A DNA stretch of 60,000 bases, taken from assembly GCA_030704615.1 (NCBI GenBank), contig CM060734.1:52594042-52654041 (forward strand), given 5' to 3'. Origin of the DNA: Takakia lepidozioides (Eukaryota > Streptophyta > Takakiopsida > Takakiales > Takakiaceae). Below are positions 1 through 11,299 of this stretch, piece after piece. The number at the start of each line of letters is the position of its first letter. Position 1 is the stretch's first letter. A program made the position numbers and the translations under genes. Below the pieces are notes generated by a model. The model was not told the DNA's origin. It ran no database searches and saw nothing but the letters and a program-made list of their open reading frames with translations.

Positions 1-1012
1 CCGCTTGAGCCTTACCTGCATACTGTTCTTTCTGCGGAGCTGCTTCCCTATTTCCCACATTCATGCATCTACTCTAACGGCAGGTTAATGTTAGATCAAC
101 TCAGCCTCATCGTTCATTTTCCAGCTCTACAAAAACAGCAAACGACGTCACCACATTCACTCAGCTGATCACTTCCTCTTTGGAGTAACTGGTCATGAAA
201 CTTCATCACTTCCATCTATCAAAATCGTGTTCTTGTTAAACTCTTCAACTCCCATACTGCTCTCAATTACTCTCTCGACTCTGCCTCTACTCCATGATTC
301 TGCCTACAACTATTCCAGCACCCGCCGGGCTGAAAGATATGTCCTTACCTCCACTATACACTGCCATTTTCCAAGTCAAAACTCCAAAATGCACCCTGCG
401 CAAGTACTGCTCAAGGGATTGCCTTAAGGGTCAAAGCTTCGTGCAGATAAGCTGCCAAGCATTTTTTATCCTCATAATGGAAGACGTAGGTGAGGGATTG
501 GGTTTACCGGTTTTCAAGTCCTTGAAATGGCGGGCCAGAAACAGATAACATCGTAACTACCGGAAGAAGGTTGACAAGGAGGGATGCGAGTTTGAGCCAG
601 CACTGTAGAAGCTTGAGATTGAGAGGGCATCGACGAGACGCGAGCAGCTTCAGCGGCTCGACCTGAACAACCACCTGAGGAAGCTTGAGAGGGAGAGATG
701 CCACATGGGCACAGAATGGTTGCTGCAGCCCGATCACTCGCAGGCCGTCACTATGGACGGTGACGGGCCGCAGCATTCGTCGCTCGTGGCAACGGCTCTC
801 ACGTTAGCGCGGAAACGATGACAAAAACATCCAAAACTGGGCAGCCACAAGTAGAGTAGCTTCGGATTCATTTGAAATATCAGTTGCCTAGTTTTTAGAA
901 TGTTTATATACATCGCGGAACTCTTAAATGAATCTATCTTTCAATCACAAGCTTACAACTCACTTTTAACGCACTCACTTTACGATGACCTCTCCTCATC
1001 TTCACCTCAAAT
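1..1012. repeat. Inverted repeat, left arm (no Copia insertion)
   Basis: The reverse complement of this segment recurs at 47891-48216 plus 53487-54183, where element F interrupts it. The left arm is continuous across the point that corresponds to F's insertion site (near 690-705), so it is the empty-site copy. The homology ends at about 1012, just before the target site of element A. The arm may extend past the window's left edge. It holds no gene I recognise. Positions about 420-500 (minus strand) match the C-terminal coding end of the LINE fragment at 20270-21176. Confidence 0.9.
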
Positions 1013-1023
1013 GAGAGTACATG

Positions 1024-1313
1024 TGTTGTAGAAATATACCTATAGCGCATATAAGGTATGAGGTTGGCGTACCGACCTGTAGTTGGGTAGCTTCATGGCA
1101 TAGCAAAGATAACAATGAGCTTAGTTGAGCTCATGCAGAGAGTTCTGATTACTGTGCTTAGGTGGTGCAGCGGGTGTGAGAGAAAGTGAGCGATAGCATT
1201 GTACACTTGGATTGTGAAGCTATGTGTATATTTTCACAATCAGTGTTAATACAATCTCTTTGCTATATCGTTGTGCATAATTCTTGGAGTCAATTCACTC
1301 CACTACTTCAACA
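1024..1313 (+). repeat. 5' LTR of element A
   Basis: A 290-bp repeat matching 11292-11584. It is bounded by TG...CA and followed directly by the primer-binding site. The LTRs of element E at 38869-39144 and 42528-43229 are the same family in reverse orientation. Confidence 0.93.
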
Positions 1314-1375
1314 GGTTATGGGCCCACGAATCTCTTCACTCCACTACTTCAACAGGTTATGGGCCCACGAATCTC
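1294..1375 (+). repeat. 41-bp tandem duplication across the LTR/PBS junction of A
   Basis: Two consecutive 41-bp units (1294-1334 and 1335-1375) each hold the last ~20 bp of the LTR, the PBS and 7 bp downstream. As a result element A carries two complete primer-binding sites, at 1314-1327 and 1355-1368. Confidence 0.95.
1314..1327 (+). promoter_or_regulatory. Primer-binding site of A (initiator tRNA-Met anticodon arm)
   Basis: GGTTATGGGCCCAC lies directly after the LTR. It is the complement of GTGGGCCCATAACC, the anticodon stem-loop of plant initiator tRNA-Met (CAT anticodon inside). Pairing would use an internal or half tRNA instead of the 3' acceptor end. A second copy is at 1355-1368. Confidence 0.85.
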
Positions 1376-1684
1376 TTCTGGGATAAGTGCGCTGGTCTAA
1401 AAGCGGTATTGCATTGTTTTAGTTTCTCTCTCGTTTATGTTACGTTAGATATTGTGTCTATAGTATCTGTGTCAATCAAGCCGTTGAGCTTAAATACAGT
1501 GAAGTCATGTCGTCGCACTTGCAATACAGTACAGGACAGGGTTTCTTGTCCCCAGTATAAAGCTCTTGTGAGTAACTTTGCAACAGTGGTAGCACTTGGG
1601 TTATGTCTTTTGGGTTTAAAGTTCAAAGTGTACGTTGTCAGTTGTTCATTTTCTTTGCTTCACCTGTCGTCAAACGTAGCAAGC

Positions 1685-2404
1685 ATGGCCGATCTTCGAG
1701 ATCTGGGCAATATTAGGAGGTTCTTAGGACAAAATTTCCATATGTGGCAGTTTCAGATGAGAGCTCTCTTTCTTGGAAAGGAGCTAATGGACGTAGTTGA
1801 TGGCACCACAACGAGACGTTCCAATGATGCCGAGGGTTTAGCTGCATGGATCAAGAAAGATAATCAGGCAGGTTTTCTTTTGTGCCAAGCCGTGGAGGAG
1901 AAGGTATCCAAATATATCATCGGATGCAAGATCTCCAAGGCGATCTGGGATAAATTGAGGGAGGTACACGATCAGCATTCGCATGAAAGCATTCACCATG
2001 TTCAACAGCGTTTCTTTGATATTACCATGGATGAAGGTGATAGTATTGCAGATTTCTTGGGTAAGATTGAGGAGGCGCAATGTGAGCTCACAAATCTTGG
2101 AGATAATACATTCACTGACAACACGGTCATGGCCAAAATTTTAAGTCAGCTGCCAACAGCATATGGATCGTTTCAATCATCATGGGAAAACGTCCCTATA
2201 GTTAAGCGAACGATAAGTATCATGACTGGGAGGCTGATCAGAGAAGAATCAAGAATGCGGGACCAAGAAAGCAGAGCCAATGGCAAAAGTGCAAGTGTAA
2301 CCACATATGCAGCATCGTTCAAAGGAAAAGGTGGCTCACAATCAAGAAAACCACCGCTCACGCTTGAGCAACATGAACAACGCAGGAAAGAAATTGCAGA
2401 GTGA
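1685..2404 (+). pseudogene. Element A Gag, ending at an in-frame TGA
   Basis: The ATG at 1685 opens a Copia-type Gag (UBN2-like): an N-terminal segment with W-Q-F-Q-M-R, then a helical region with the WDKL and LTLEQ motifs, about 240 codons. Translation stops at a TGA at 2402-2404, just before a zinc knuckle that stays in frame (C-W-N-C-G downstream). Element E has the same TGA in the same place. Element B is inserted about 50 bp further on. An upstream open extension into the LTR is not taken as coding because the conserved start is MADLRD. Confidence 0.85.
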
Positions 2405-2459
2405 AAGAAAACAACAGAATGCTGGAACTGTGGAGCCACTGGATATTGAGGCAGGGAAT

Positions 2460-2736
2460 TGTTGAATTTCATTGTGTATACAATGAATGATTCGCTGGAC
2501 ACATAGATGAATTAGTATGCTAGATCATAGGATTCAAACTGTTTCCCGCCTAAGTGTGTTCCTACCTAACTGGCTATGGCATCTCTCTGATCTGGTGTAG
2601 TTAGATATATGCTCGTGTGTACTCTCTATCTGGTAACCTTGTATGAGCATCTTTTGAGCATGTCGTTGCTCCGTTTCTTACAACTGGTCTACTGTTCTTC
2701 CTTTCTATTCTAGTGAGTATTCATTTACGTTCAACA
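2460..2736 (+). repeat. 5' LTR of element B
   Basis: 277 bp, starting TGTTGAATTT and ending GTTCAACA. It matches 7437-7707, whose start has lost four bases. Confidence 0.93.
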
Positions 2737-2750
2737 GGTTATGGGCCCAC
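2737..2750 (+). promoter_or_regulatory. Primer-binding site of B (half tRNA-iMet type)
   Basis: GGTTATGGGCCCAC directly follows the LTR and is identical to the site in A, D, E and F, although the LTRs are unrelated in sequence. Confidence 0.85.
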
Positions 2751-3060
2751 ACACGGTACTTTGACAAGTGATCCGTTGAAATGAACGTAGATTTCTACAA
2801 ACAATCTGAAATGATAGTAGTTTATTTTTGAGGAATAAACTGAGCAGGCGCTGAGGCTGGTCGTGCGACTGAGCTACAGATTTAGTGTTGAGTTTTCGTT
2901 TTACTGAGCATAGTAAGAGTCTCAACAGTGATGTAGATTTTTTTTTATTTCTCGTACTTTCTTGGTTTTCAAAGGAATATTGATTGAGGTTGTTTCAGAT
3001 TCTTGCAACACCGTGTAGACATCTTAAAGTTATAGATGTTGTAGAACTAGACAACTCAAC

Positions 3061-4348
3061 ATGAATAACAAGGAAGAGGTGAAGGAAATCGCCGTTGTGG
3101 AGAAATTCAATGGAGAAAATTATCATCTGTGGAAATTCCACATGCAGTTCATCTTCCAGGCCAGAGAGCTATGGTCAATCGTGGAAGGGACAGAAACGTT
3201 GAATGCAGCAACCAACAAAGCTCCATGGCAAAAGCGTGATAAGGTGGATGCGGTAAGCATCCTGCAGTCCATCGACAGAGTTCATATGGAGCAGCTTATT
3301 AATTGTACTACAGCTGCTGATATGTGGGGAACTCTAAGCATGATACACAACCAGACGGCAGAAGAGAACATTACACACTTGCAAGAGCAATTTTACAAGT
3401 GCCATATGCAAGAGCATGATGGCATTGCTTCGTACACTAGTACCATCTCCGCTCTAAGAATAAAGTTAAACGACCTAGGAGAGAGCATTAGTGAGAGACA
3501 ATTTGCTTAATAAGATTAAGGTCGGATTACCACCCAGTTATGATCCATTGTTGCTAGCCTGGGACAGTGTACCAGCTGCAGAGCAAACACTGAAATCATT
3601 TCTTGCTAGACTTCTAAAAAGAGAGACAGCAATCAAGAGCAGAGCAGATGATCAGTCATTCTTTGACCAGGAAAGAGACAAGGCATTCTTTGTTGGGAAA
3701 TATGGTGGTAGTGGAAAACAGAACCAGAAGAAAAACCTCACACCAGAGCAATGCAAGGAGAGAGCACAAAGAATCACTGAGCTGAAGAAGAAAATAACCT
3801 GTCATGGTTGTGGTGAGGAAGGACATTGGTACAAAGAATGTCCACATTCTAAGAAGAATGAGAGAGGTCAGAGTAGCAGAAGTCATGCTAATTGTGTGAC
3901 AGAAGCAGATGCATTCATGGTTGTTGATCATGAAGTTCCTGAGCAAAAGAAAGAGCTTGAGGTTCGTGACAAGAGCGAACGTCCATTATCGGCCAATACT
4001 GATACGAATATAGAACATGAGATTAATGCTAACAAGGTTGGAGATGCTAGCAATATGAGTGAAGATAGTGATGTTTCTTTTGTGTTTGTCATCATAGATC
4101 AAATTCTTGATGGATCTGTTTTCAGTCAGTCACACAAGCTTGATAAGGATCCTCAAGTACTCATATCACTCAGTTTGGAGAGTCAAGCTTGTTACGCACA
4201 CATCACAACAAGTGAAGATGCATGGTATGCAGACACAGCCGCATCGCAACATATGACCTACAAGAAGTATTGGTTCCGAGATCTTAAGCCTGTCAAGAGG
4301 AGTATGGGGTGTTTGAGTGGCTACGGATACAACAGTTTGGGTTGCTAG
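3061..4348 (+). pseudogene. Element B Gag and protease start (frameshifted)
   Basis: The ATG at 3061 begins Gag (FNGENYHLWKFHMQ). The frame breaks near 3490-3510 and continues in another frame from about 3491. A zinc knuckle C-x2-C-x4-H-x4-C (CHGCGEEGHWYKEC) lies near 3797-3842. The protease active-site region near 4225-4260 reads WYADTAASQHM, with D-T-A in place of the usual D-[ST]-G. A second frameshift falls near 4310. Confidence 0.88.
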
Positions 4349-4796
4349 AGTTGGAAATATCGAAATCCAGTCCCTAGTTAACGGTGTTTGGCAGAAAGGG
4401 ATCATCCAAAATGCACTTTATGTTCCAGATTTACGTAAGAATTTGATGTCTGTGGGACAACTGACCGATAAGGGAGTTGTTGCTATCTATGACAAAGACT
4501 GTTGCCGCATGTATTCAAAGAAAGGCAAGTTAGTGATGGTTGGAATCAAAGAAGGCCAACTCTGGAGAATGCAGTTCAAGGTCGATGTACCTGAAGGACA
4601 AGCCAATGTAATCACCAGTGCAACTACTGACACTGGAAGAGGTACTATCAAAAGATGGCATGAACATTTGGGTCATGTCCATTTTGATATGATTAAGAAA
4701 ATGGAGAGGGAGGGTTTGGTTACTGGTTTGAAGTTTACAGACCAAGACTCTGATGATCTTTTTATGTGTTGGATGTGCACATGGGAAGAACCATAG
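4317..4796 (+). pseudogene. Element B GAG-pre-integrase segment
   Basis: This frame continues the protease C-terminal part (LYVPDLRKNLMSVGQL) and the integrase zinc-binding start (W-H-x3-L-G-H-V near 4655). It breaks near 4755 inside the Cys pair of the HHCC domain. Confidence 0.85.
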
Positions 4797-5778
4797 GCAA
4801 TCTTTTCCTATAACTCATGAGCGACAGAGAGCTGAGAAGCCAGGACAATTCTATCACACAAATGTGTGCGGTCCCATGAGTGTAGCTTCGGTAGGAGGAG
4901 CCTTATACTTTGTGTTGTTCAAGGATGACTACAGTGGATACACGTTGGTGTACTGTATTAAAAAGAAATCTGAGGTTCTTTCTTGTCTCAAGAAGATGAT
5001 AGCTGAGTCAATGAGAGAAACAGGCAACAAGCTTCTCAAACTAAGGAATGATAGAGGAGGAGAGTACACTGGAAATGTGGTAAAATCTTTCCTTGACCAA
5101 GAAGGCGTTAAACATGAACTTACTTCACATTATACTCCCGAGCAAAATGGAGTAGCAGAGAGAGAGAGAGAGAATACTAGGACACTTATTGAGAGTGTTA
5201 GGTGCATGATTCATGGTCGAAACATTTCTTTGAAATTTTGGGGAGAGGCTGTTCAGACTACAGTTTATGTTCTTAACCGAACTGGCTCACGAACCCTAGA
5301 GGGGATAACTCCGTTACAAGCATGGTGCAACCAAAAGCCTGATGTAGCACACATGCGTGTTTTTGGAAGTGATGCTTGTGTGCACATTCCAAAGCAGCTT
5401 CGAAGCAAATTGGACTCTAAGAGCAGCGAATGTATTTTTCTTGTATACAGTGCTGAAAGCAAAGCGTACCGCCTCTGGGACAGAGTGAAGAAGAGGGTTA
5501 TTATTAGCAGGGATGTTATCTTTCATGAGGACACACATGTCCATACAGAAGCTGCAATATCACAACAGCAGCCAATGCAAATTTTACATCTCATTGAAGA
5601 TGTACCCCAGCAAGTTGAGGGGTCAGCACAACAAGTATTGATGCAGATAGTAGGAGCAGTGGAAGTTCTTCTATTTTTTATCAAGAAGAGAATAATCATC
5701 ATGAGCATGAAAAGATCGATACTGAGGTACCTGGAAAACGGTCACGTGGACCCCCAAATCGTTTTGGTGACTGGGTAG
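4753..5778 (+). pseudogene. Element B integrase
   Basis: This frame holds the rest of the HHCC domain and the DDE core: the D of HTNVCGPM (degenerate, N in place of D), FKDDYSGY, and NDRGGEY followed by YTPEQNGVAER. A short GA-rich expansion follows the last motif. The frame ends at a TAG at 5776-5778 before the RT. The normally aspartate-bearing HxDxCGP motif reads HTNVCGP, so a catalytic residue appears lost. Confidence 0.87.
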
Positions 5779-5966
5779 CCCAGCCAGGGACATATACTTC
5801 CATTGGATGTGCAGTACAACAATTAATGGAGGAACCTCAGAACTATGACCAAGCTATTACTTTTGACCACAGAGAAGAGTGGGATAAGGCAATGACAGAT
5901 GAGTATCAATCCCTGATGAAGAATGCTACATGGGAATTATGTGAGTTGCCCAAATGAAGAAAGGCT

Positions 5967-6344
5967 GTGAAGAGCAAATGGATATATAAGGTGAAATGTA
6001 AATCTGATGAAAGCATTGACCGCTTCAAGGCTCGGGTGGTTGCTAAAGGATATTCTCAGGAATATGGGATTGACTATGAGCAAACTTTTTCACCTGTTGC
6101 CAAGTTTGACACCATCAGGACACTCTTATCTATAGCTGCAATGGAAGATATGGAACTGCTACAGTTCGATGTGAAAACAGTTTTTCTGCATGGGGATTTG
6201 GAGGAAGAAATTTATATGGAACAACCATGGGGTTTTGAGGACAAAAAGAACCCAGGCTTAGTGTGTCGACTGCTCAAAAGTATCTATGGGCTGAAGCAAG
6301 CAAGTCGTGCCTGGAACGCCAAGTTCAATGAGTTTCTTATCTAG
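5967..6344 (+). pseudogene. Element B reverse transcriptase, N-terminal half
   Basis: RVT_2 motifs are visible: KSKWIYKVK, FKARVVAKGYSQ, TFSPVAKFDTIRTLL, LLQFDVKTVFLHG with the first catalytic aspartate intact, and LLKSIYGLKQASRAWN. A TGA near 5955 cuts it off from the preceding linker and a TAG at 6342-6344 ends it. Confidence 0.9.
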
Positions 6345-6427
6345 TATGACCTGCAGCCTACGACAGCAGATCCTTGTGTGTACATCAATAACAAGATTAA
6401 GCCCCCTGTGCTTGCAATTGTCAAATT

Positions 6428-7282
6428 GTGGATGATGGGCTTGGAGGTTGCAAAGATAAACAGAGGTTGGATCATGTGGTTGATCATCTCAACAAGGTTT
6501 TTGAGGTTACAGCAGGAGCAGCGGATTGTTATGTTGGGCTGCATATCACCCGAAACCGTGAGCAGAGGATGATCTTCATTGATCAAACTCAGTATATTTT
6601 GCGCATACTTGTGAAATATGGTTTTGATATAGCCAACACTGCCTCTACACCCATGGATTCCAATGTGCAATTGAACTTGGATGCTCATCTTAAAAATGAA
6701 GAACCAGATTTTCCATTTTCTGAGATTGTTGGGAGCATCATGTTTGCAATGCTAGGGAGTCATCCTGATATCGCATTTGCTGTGGGAACAGCTACAAAAT
6801 TCTGTACCAAGCCGAAGCATGTACATTGCAATGCTATGAGAAGGATCATGAAGTATCTGCGAGGTACATCCCATTTCAAGTTATGTTATGCTGCTGGGGA
6901 TAAGGAGAACACTTTGATGGCATACACAGATGCTGATTTTGCAGGAGATGTCGATGACAAGAAGTCGAGAAGTGGGTGCCTTGTTTTTCTGAACAGAGCA
7001 CCAGTTACTTGGATTAGCCATAAGCAGGCATGTGTAGCTGGATCGATTACCGAAGCAGAATATGTCGTTGCATCACTGACATCAAAGGAAGTTGTGTGGC
7101 TGAGGAGACTGTTGGAGGACATTGGGTTTCCACAGACTGCTCCTACCATGATTTTTGGTGATAACCAGAGTGCTATAAGGCTTGTGTACAACCCCGAGTA
7201 CCATCGTCGAACCAAGCACATGATTCGTGATTTTCAGATCCATCGCTTGGTTCAACTGTCGTATATTGGCACTCATGACTAG
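6428..7282 (+). pseudogene. Element B RT C-terminus and RNase H
   Basis: The frame resumes at the VDD region (DDGLGG), then ADCYVGLHITRN, RT thumb, and RNase H with YTDADFAGDVDDKKSRSG, TEAEYV and FGDNQSA. The C-terminus is broken (MIRDFQIHRL where related copies have a KHIDVxYHxIR motif), and a TAG at 7280-7282 ends the frame early. Confidence 0.88.
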
Positions 7283-7436
7283 ATCGCAGATATCCTTACA
7301 AAAGCTCTACCAGCAGACAAGTTCAATCGTTTTCGTTTTCTGCTTGGGCTTACCTACGATCAATGAGTGGAAGGTTCACGTTACATTGATCAGTTTTTCT
7401 TTGATCATGAGTTGGTGCATCCACAATGAGTGGAAG

Positions 7437-7707
7437 TGATTTCATTGTGTATACGATGAATGATTCGTTGGACACATAGATGAATTAGTATGCTAGATCA
7501 TAGGATTCAAACTGTTTCCCGCCTAAGTGTGTTCCCGCCTAACTGGCTATGGCATCTCTCTGATCTGGTGTAGTTAGATATATGCTCGTGTGTACTCTCT
7601 ATCTAGACCTTGTATGAGCATCTTTTGAGCATGTCGTTGCTCCGTTTCTTACAATTGGTCTATTGTTCTTCCTTTCTATTCTAGTGAGTATTCATTTACG
7701 TTCAACA
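7437..7707 (+). repeat. 3' LTR of element B
   Basis: 271 bp. It is preceded by the polypurine tract GAGTGGAAG (7428-7436) and ends TTCAACA, followed by target copy GGAAT. Confidence 0.92.
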
Positions 7708-7712
7708 GGAAT

Positions 7713-8116
7713 GTACAAAGCCAAGAAAGTCACTGGAAAATAAAGAAGTGCCAAAGATTGACACTGGCTCATCGAAGGTGCATCGGGCCTTCATGGCTTC
7801 AGAGTCAGGACCCTGCTCACAACATTGGTACATGGATAGTTGTTGCTCACAGCACATGTGCCAGAATCGAAGTTGGTTCTGAACTTACAGCGATATCTCA
7901 GAAGAGAAGCAAGCGGTGGAAGGGATCGGAGGTGTGGTGCTGTATGCACAAGGGATAGGTGACATTATTTTCCACACCTGGGTTGATGGAAAACAGACCA
8001 CAGGAATTGTCAAGGATGTTGTCCATGTGCCCAAGCTTGGCAGAAACTTATTCTCTACCTCTCAAGGAGCCCAGAAATGAATTGATACCCTACACACCAA
8101 AGGAGGATGTTGTCTT
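7713..8116 (+). pseudogene. Element A protease and post-Gag remnant
   Basis: Downstream of B the A coding sequence resumes. Translating 7756-7870 gives a protease site read as HWYMDSCCSQHM. The catalytic Asp-Ser is present, but Gly-Ala is replaced by Cys-Cys. The relative E lacks 21 bp exactly here. A stop (TGA near 8077) and frame changes separate this part from the integrase. Confidence 0.75.
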
Positions 8117-9207
8117 ATGGCTGATGGAGAAGTTGTGATGAAGGGAGTGGAAGAGTATGGAATCTATAGACTTTCAATGACGGTGGTATCCTCGTTGGAG
8201 TCCTCAGGAAACACCGCATTCTCCGCCAGTACAATTAGTGTACAGAGCAAAAAGGGCTGCACTCAGAGCTTGGACGTTTGGCACAAAAGACTTGGTCATG
8301 TCCATCATGGAATGATCAAGCATATGGAGAATAGAGACATGGTTGATGGATTGTTTATTTCAGGGCAAAGGGAGGATCCACCTTTTTGCGTGGGCTATGC
8401 TTATGGAAAAAGCCACAGAGAGCCTTTTCCTTGGAATGAACACAGGGAGAAGACAACAGAGATCGGAGATTTGGTGCATTGTGACCTGTGTGGCCCAATC
8501 AACGTGATCAGCGTTGGTGGCGCAAGATATTTCGCATTATTTAAGGATGATCACAGCGGGTTTAGGGTCATTTTTTGCATCACACATAAAACAGCCACAC
8601 TTGATTGTCTGCGTCGTTTCTATGGACAGATGCAACGTGAGACAGGTAGGACCATCAAGATCCTCTGATCAGATAAATGAACAAAATTTTGCAATGGAAA
8701 ATTTGAAGAGTTCATGAGCCAGAAAGATATCAAGCATGAGCTCACTTGCGTTTACTCCCCTGAGCAAAATGGGGTGGCGGAAAGAGACAATCGTACTATT
8801 ATTGAGTCTGTGCGCAGCATGATACACGCTAGCAATGTTCACCCAGTTTTGGGGGGAGGCTGCGCACACTGCAGTGTATTTGCTCAATCGAACCGAAAGC
8901 CGTTTGCTGGACAACGTCATGTACACCATACTAGCTCTGGTATGGCATCAAGCCCTCTATTGCTCATGTGCGAGTTTTTGGTTCCAGTGCATATGTTCAC
9001 ATACCTTTTGAGCTCAAGAAGAAGTTGGACCGGAGATGCAAATATTGCATCTTGATGGGTTACAGTGAGACAAGCAAAGCTTATCGTTTGTGGGATAATG
9101 AGTCCCATCGCATTATTGAAAGCCGTGATGTGCTATTCGATGAGCTCAGTCATGAGAGTGGCTCATATGGAGAGGCCCCATCTAACAGCTCTCTTATGCC
9201 CATTTGA
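8117..9207 (+). pseudogene. Element A integrase (three frames)
   Basis: 8117-8668 carries the HHCC zinc domain (WHKRLGHVHH ... CVGYAYGKSH, with the last Cys changed) and the first aspartates (HCDLCGP, FKDDHSG). Frame changes near 8665 and 8855 separate the glutamate-containing part (YSPEQNGVAERDNRT, 8714-) and the C-terminal segment from about 8968 (MRVFGSSAYVHIP ... ESRDVLFDE). Confidence 0.88.
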
Positions 9208-9257
9208 GCGGTATTTATTTGATCCATAGGCACCAGTAGCATTGGGACCAGTGGGAG

Positions 9258-10853
9258 GTGCATGATGTTGATCCATTGCCCCATGTGCTTCAACCAGTGG
9301 GAGACATCATGGCCAGCAGCCCCGAGCTGCTCACTCCTCTCAAACTCACCCACTCTGGAGACGACGAGTGTGACCAGCAGAAGGCAACAGACCCCACATG
9401 TATTGGAGTTTTGAATGAGCAACAAGCTTTTGCTTCTTGGGATGACACAAGTGGCGATCCCTCCAGTAGCCTTCCAGAATTTTTGGTGTCAGAATCCGCA
9501 CACCCTGGTGGCTCGTCCAGCCACGTTGAGCCTCACATGCAGCCCATGCAACTCGAAAGTCATGTATTTCCTGAGGAACGCGCCACTCGATCTAGGCATC
9601 CCCCGGAACGTTATGGCAATTGGGTTGTCCCGATTGGACATGGTAGCTACACTTGCAGTGTTGCCACCACCCAACTACCTACTGGATATTTGCCAGTCGA
9701 ACCTCTGACGATTGATGCAACCCTCAAGTCTCCGGAACGCCAGCAATGGATCGAAGCAATGCAGGAAGAATATGATTCATTAATAGAAAATGGAACCTGG
9801 CTCTTGCAAGATTTGCCAACAGGAAGAAAGGTTGTGCGTTCCAAATGGGTCTATAAGGTCAAGCTTGCAGCTGATGGAAGCGTGGCCCGTTTTAAGGCTC
9901 GTCTCGTCGCAAAGGGGTTCACCCAAAAAGAAGGTTTGGACTACACTGAAACTTTCAGCCTAGTGGCCAAGTTTGATTCGATTCGCACCATTCTCTCTAT
10001 AGTTGCAGCGGAAGACATGGAGATCACTCAATTTGAAGTACAAACAACCTTTCTATATGGCGAAATTGATGAGGAGATATACCTTGAGCAGCTTGCAGGT
10101 TTTATTGATGTCCACCATCCCACAAAGGTCTGCCGCCTCATGAAGGCCCTCTACGGGCTGAAACAATCTTCACGAGTTTGGAACCGCAAATTCCATAGCT
10201 TCATCACTGATCACAATCTCTCTCAATCGACTGCAGATCGTTGCGTCTATGTGAGCACGGCTGATCCTCGCCTCATTGTTGCTATTTGGGTGGATGACGA
10301 GCTGGCCTGCAGCAACCAAGCCCCTTGCATCACTTATGTCCTTGGTGCCATGAAAGGAGCTTTCAGCATCACCGCAGGAAACCCTGAAATTTATGTTGGT
10401 CTTCATATTACCAGGGATAGATTCCATCGCACCATTCAGCTGGACCAAGAGCGCTACATTCAACGTATCTTGGCACGTTTTGGCTTCACCGATTGCACCC
10501 CTATCACCATCCCTGCCGACCCCCATAGCTCTTTGGAATATGTCGCTGCCATGACAGAGCCAACTGAAACCAAATTTCCATACCGAGAGTGTGTTGGCAG
10601 TTTGCATTTTGGTGCTCAAGGAACCCGAGTGGAAATCTCCTACTCTGTAAGTCATGCAGCCAAGTACTCTGAGTCTCCAAAGCTTTCCCATGTTGGTGGT
10701 GTCAAACGCATTCTAAAATATTTACGTGGATTTCCGGCTTTGCGGATCACATACACTGCACAGTCTACGTTTCAAAATCAGCTTGTGGCATATTGTGATG
10801 CCGATTATGCTGGTGACATGGATGAGCGCAAAAGCAGACTGGGTATGTTTTAA
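9258..10853 (+). pseudogene. Element A reverse transcriptase and start of RNase H
   Basis: A long open frame (531 codons) runs through the integrase-RT linker (ERYGNWV), the RT core (SKWVYKVK, FKARLVAKGFTQ, KALYGLKQSSRVWN, AIWVDDELA) and the start of RNase H (AYCDADYAGDMDERKS). In motif A the residue that is normally the first catalytic aspartate (QFDVKTAFL in relatives) is glutamate (ITQFEVQTTFLYG), which would abolish normal activity. The frame breaks at 10850 in RNase H. Confidence 0.92.
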
Positions 10854-11299
10854 TGCTCAATGGAGGCCCGGTGGCATGGGGCAGCCGCAAACAATCTTGC
10901 ACAGCTACCAGCACCACTGAAGCTGAGTACATAGCTGCTCATCTTGCCACCCAAGAACTCATTTGGATGCGCCGCCTCTTGCATGATTTACGCTACACAC
11001 AAACTAGCCCTACAGTTTTGTACAGCGACAATCAAGCCGCAATTCGTTTGGTACAAAATCCAGAGTTCCATAAACGCACCAAACACATTGACGTGAAATA
11101 TCACAAGATCAGAGAAGTTGAAGAGAGTGGCAAGATACTTATCACGTATGTTTCTACTGCTGACAATGTGGCTAATATCCTCACCAAAGCCCTCCTTCGT
11201 GACAAGTTCTGCCGCTTCAAGACTCTACTCGGTCTCACTTCCACCGTTGCTGCTGATAGTGTTGATAGTTCAACCTCATCCCGAGTGAGAGTGTTGTAG
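10853..11299 (+). pseudogene. Element A RNase H C-terminal part
   Basis: It continues RNase H after a frameshift: TSTTEAEYIAAHLATQE, LYSDNQAAIRLVQNPEFHKRTKHIDVKYH, and the C-terminal ADNVANILTKALLRDKF. The stop codon is the TAG inside the LTR start TGTTGTAG, so the last codons overlap the 3' LTR. Confidence 0.9.

Larger units (their letters stand above)
2460..7707 (+). mobile_element. Copia LTR retrotransposon B, nested in A
   Basis: LTRs are 2460-2736 and 7437-7707. A perfect 5-bp target duplication GGAAT flanks the element (2455-2459 and 7708-7712). Removing B rejoins the Gag zinc-knuckle region of A, as seen in the uninterrupted relative E near 41.45 kb. B has the full gag-protease-integrase-RT-RNase H order but at least six frameshifts or stops. 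Its LTR family differs from A/E, D, F and C. Confidence 0.96.

Noticed and set aside
1271-1684. Open frame running from the LTR of A into Gag
   Set aside because: It begins at a non-conserved position in the LTR and crosses the duplicated PBS; the conserved Gag start is the ATG at 1685.
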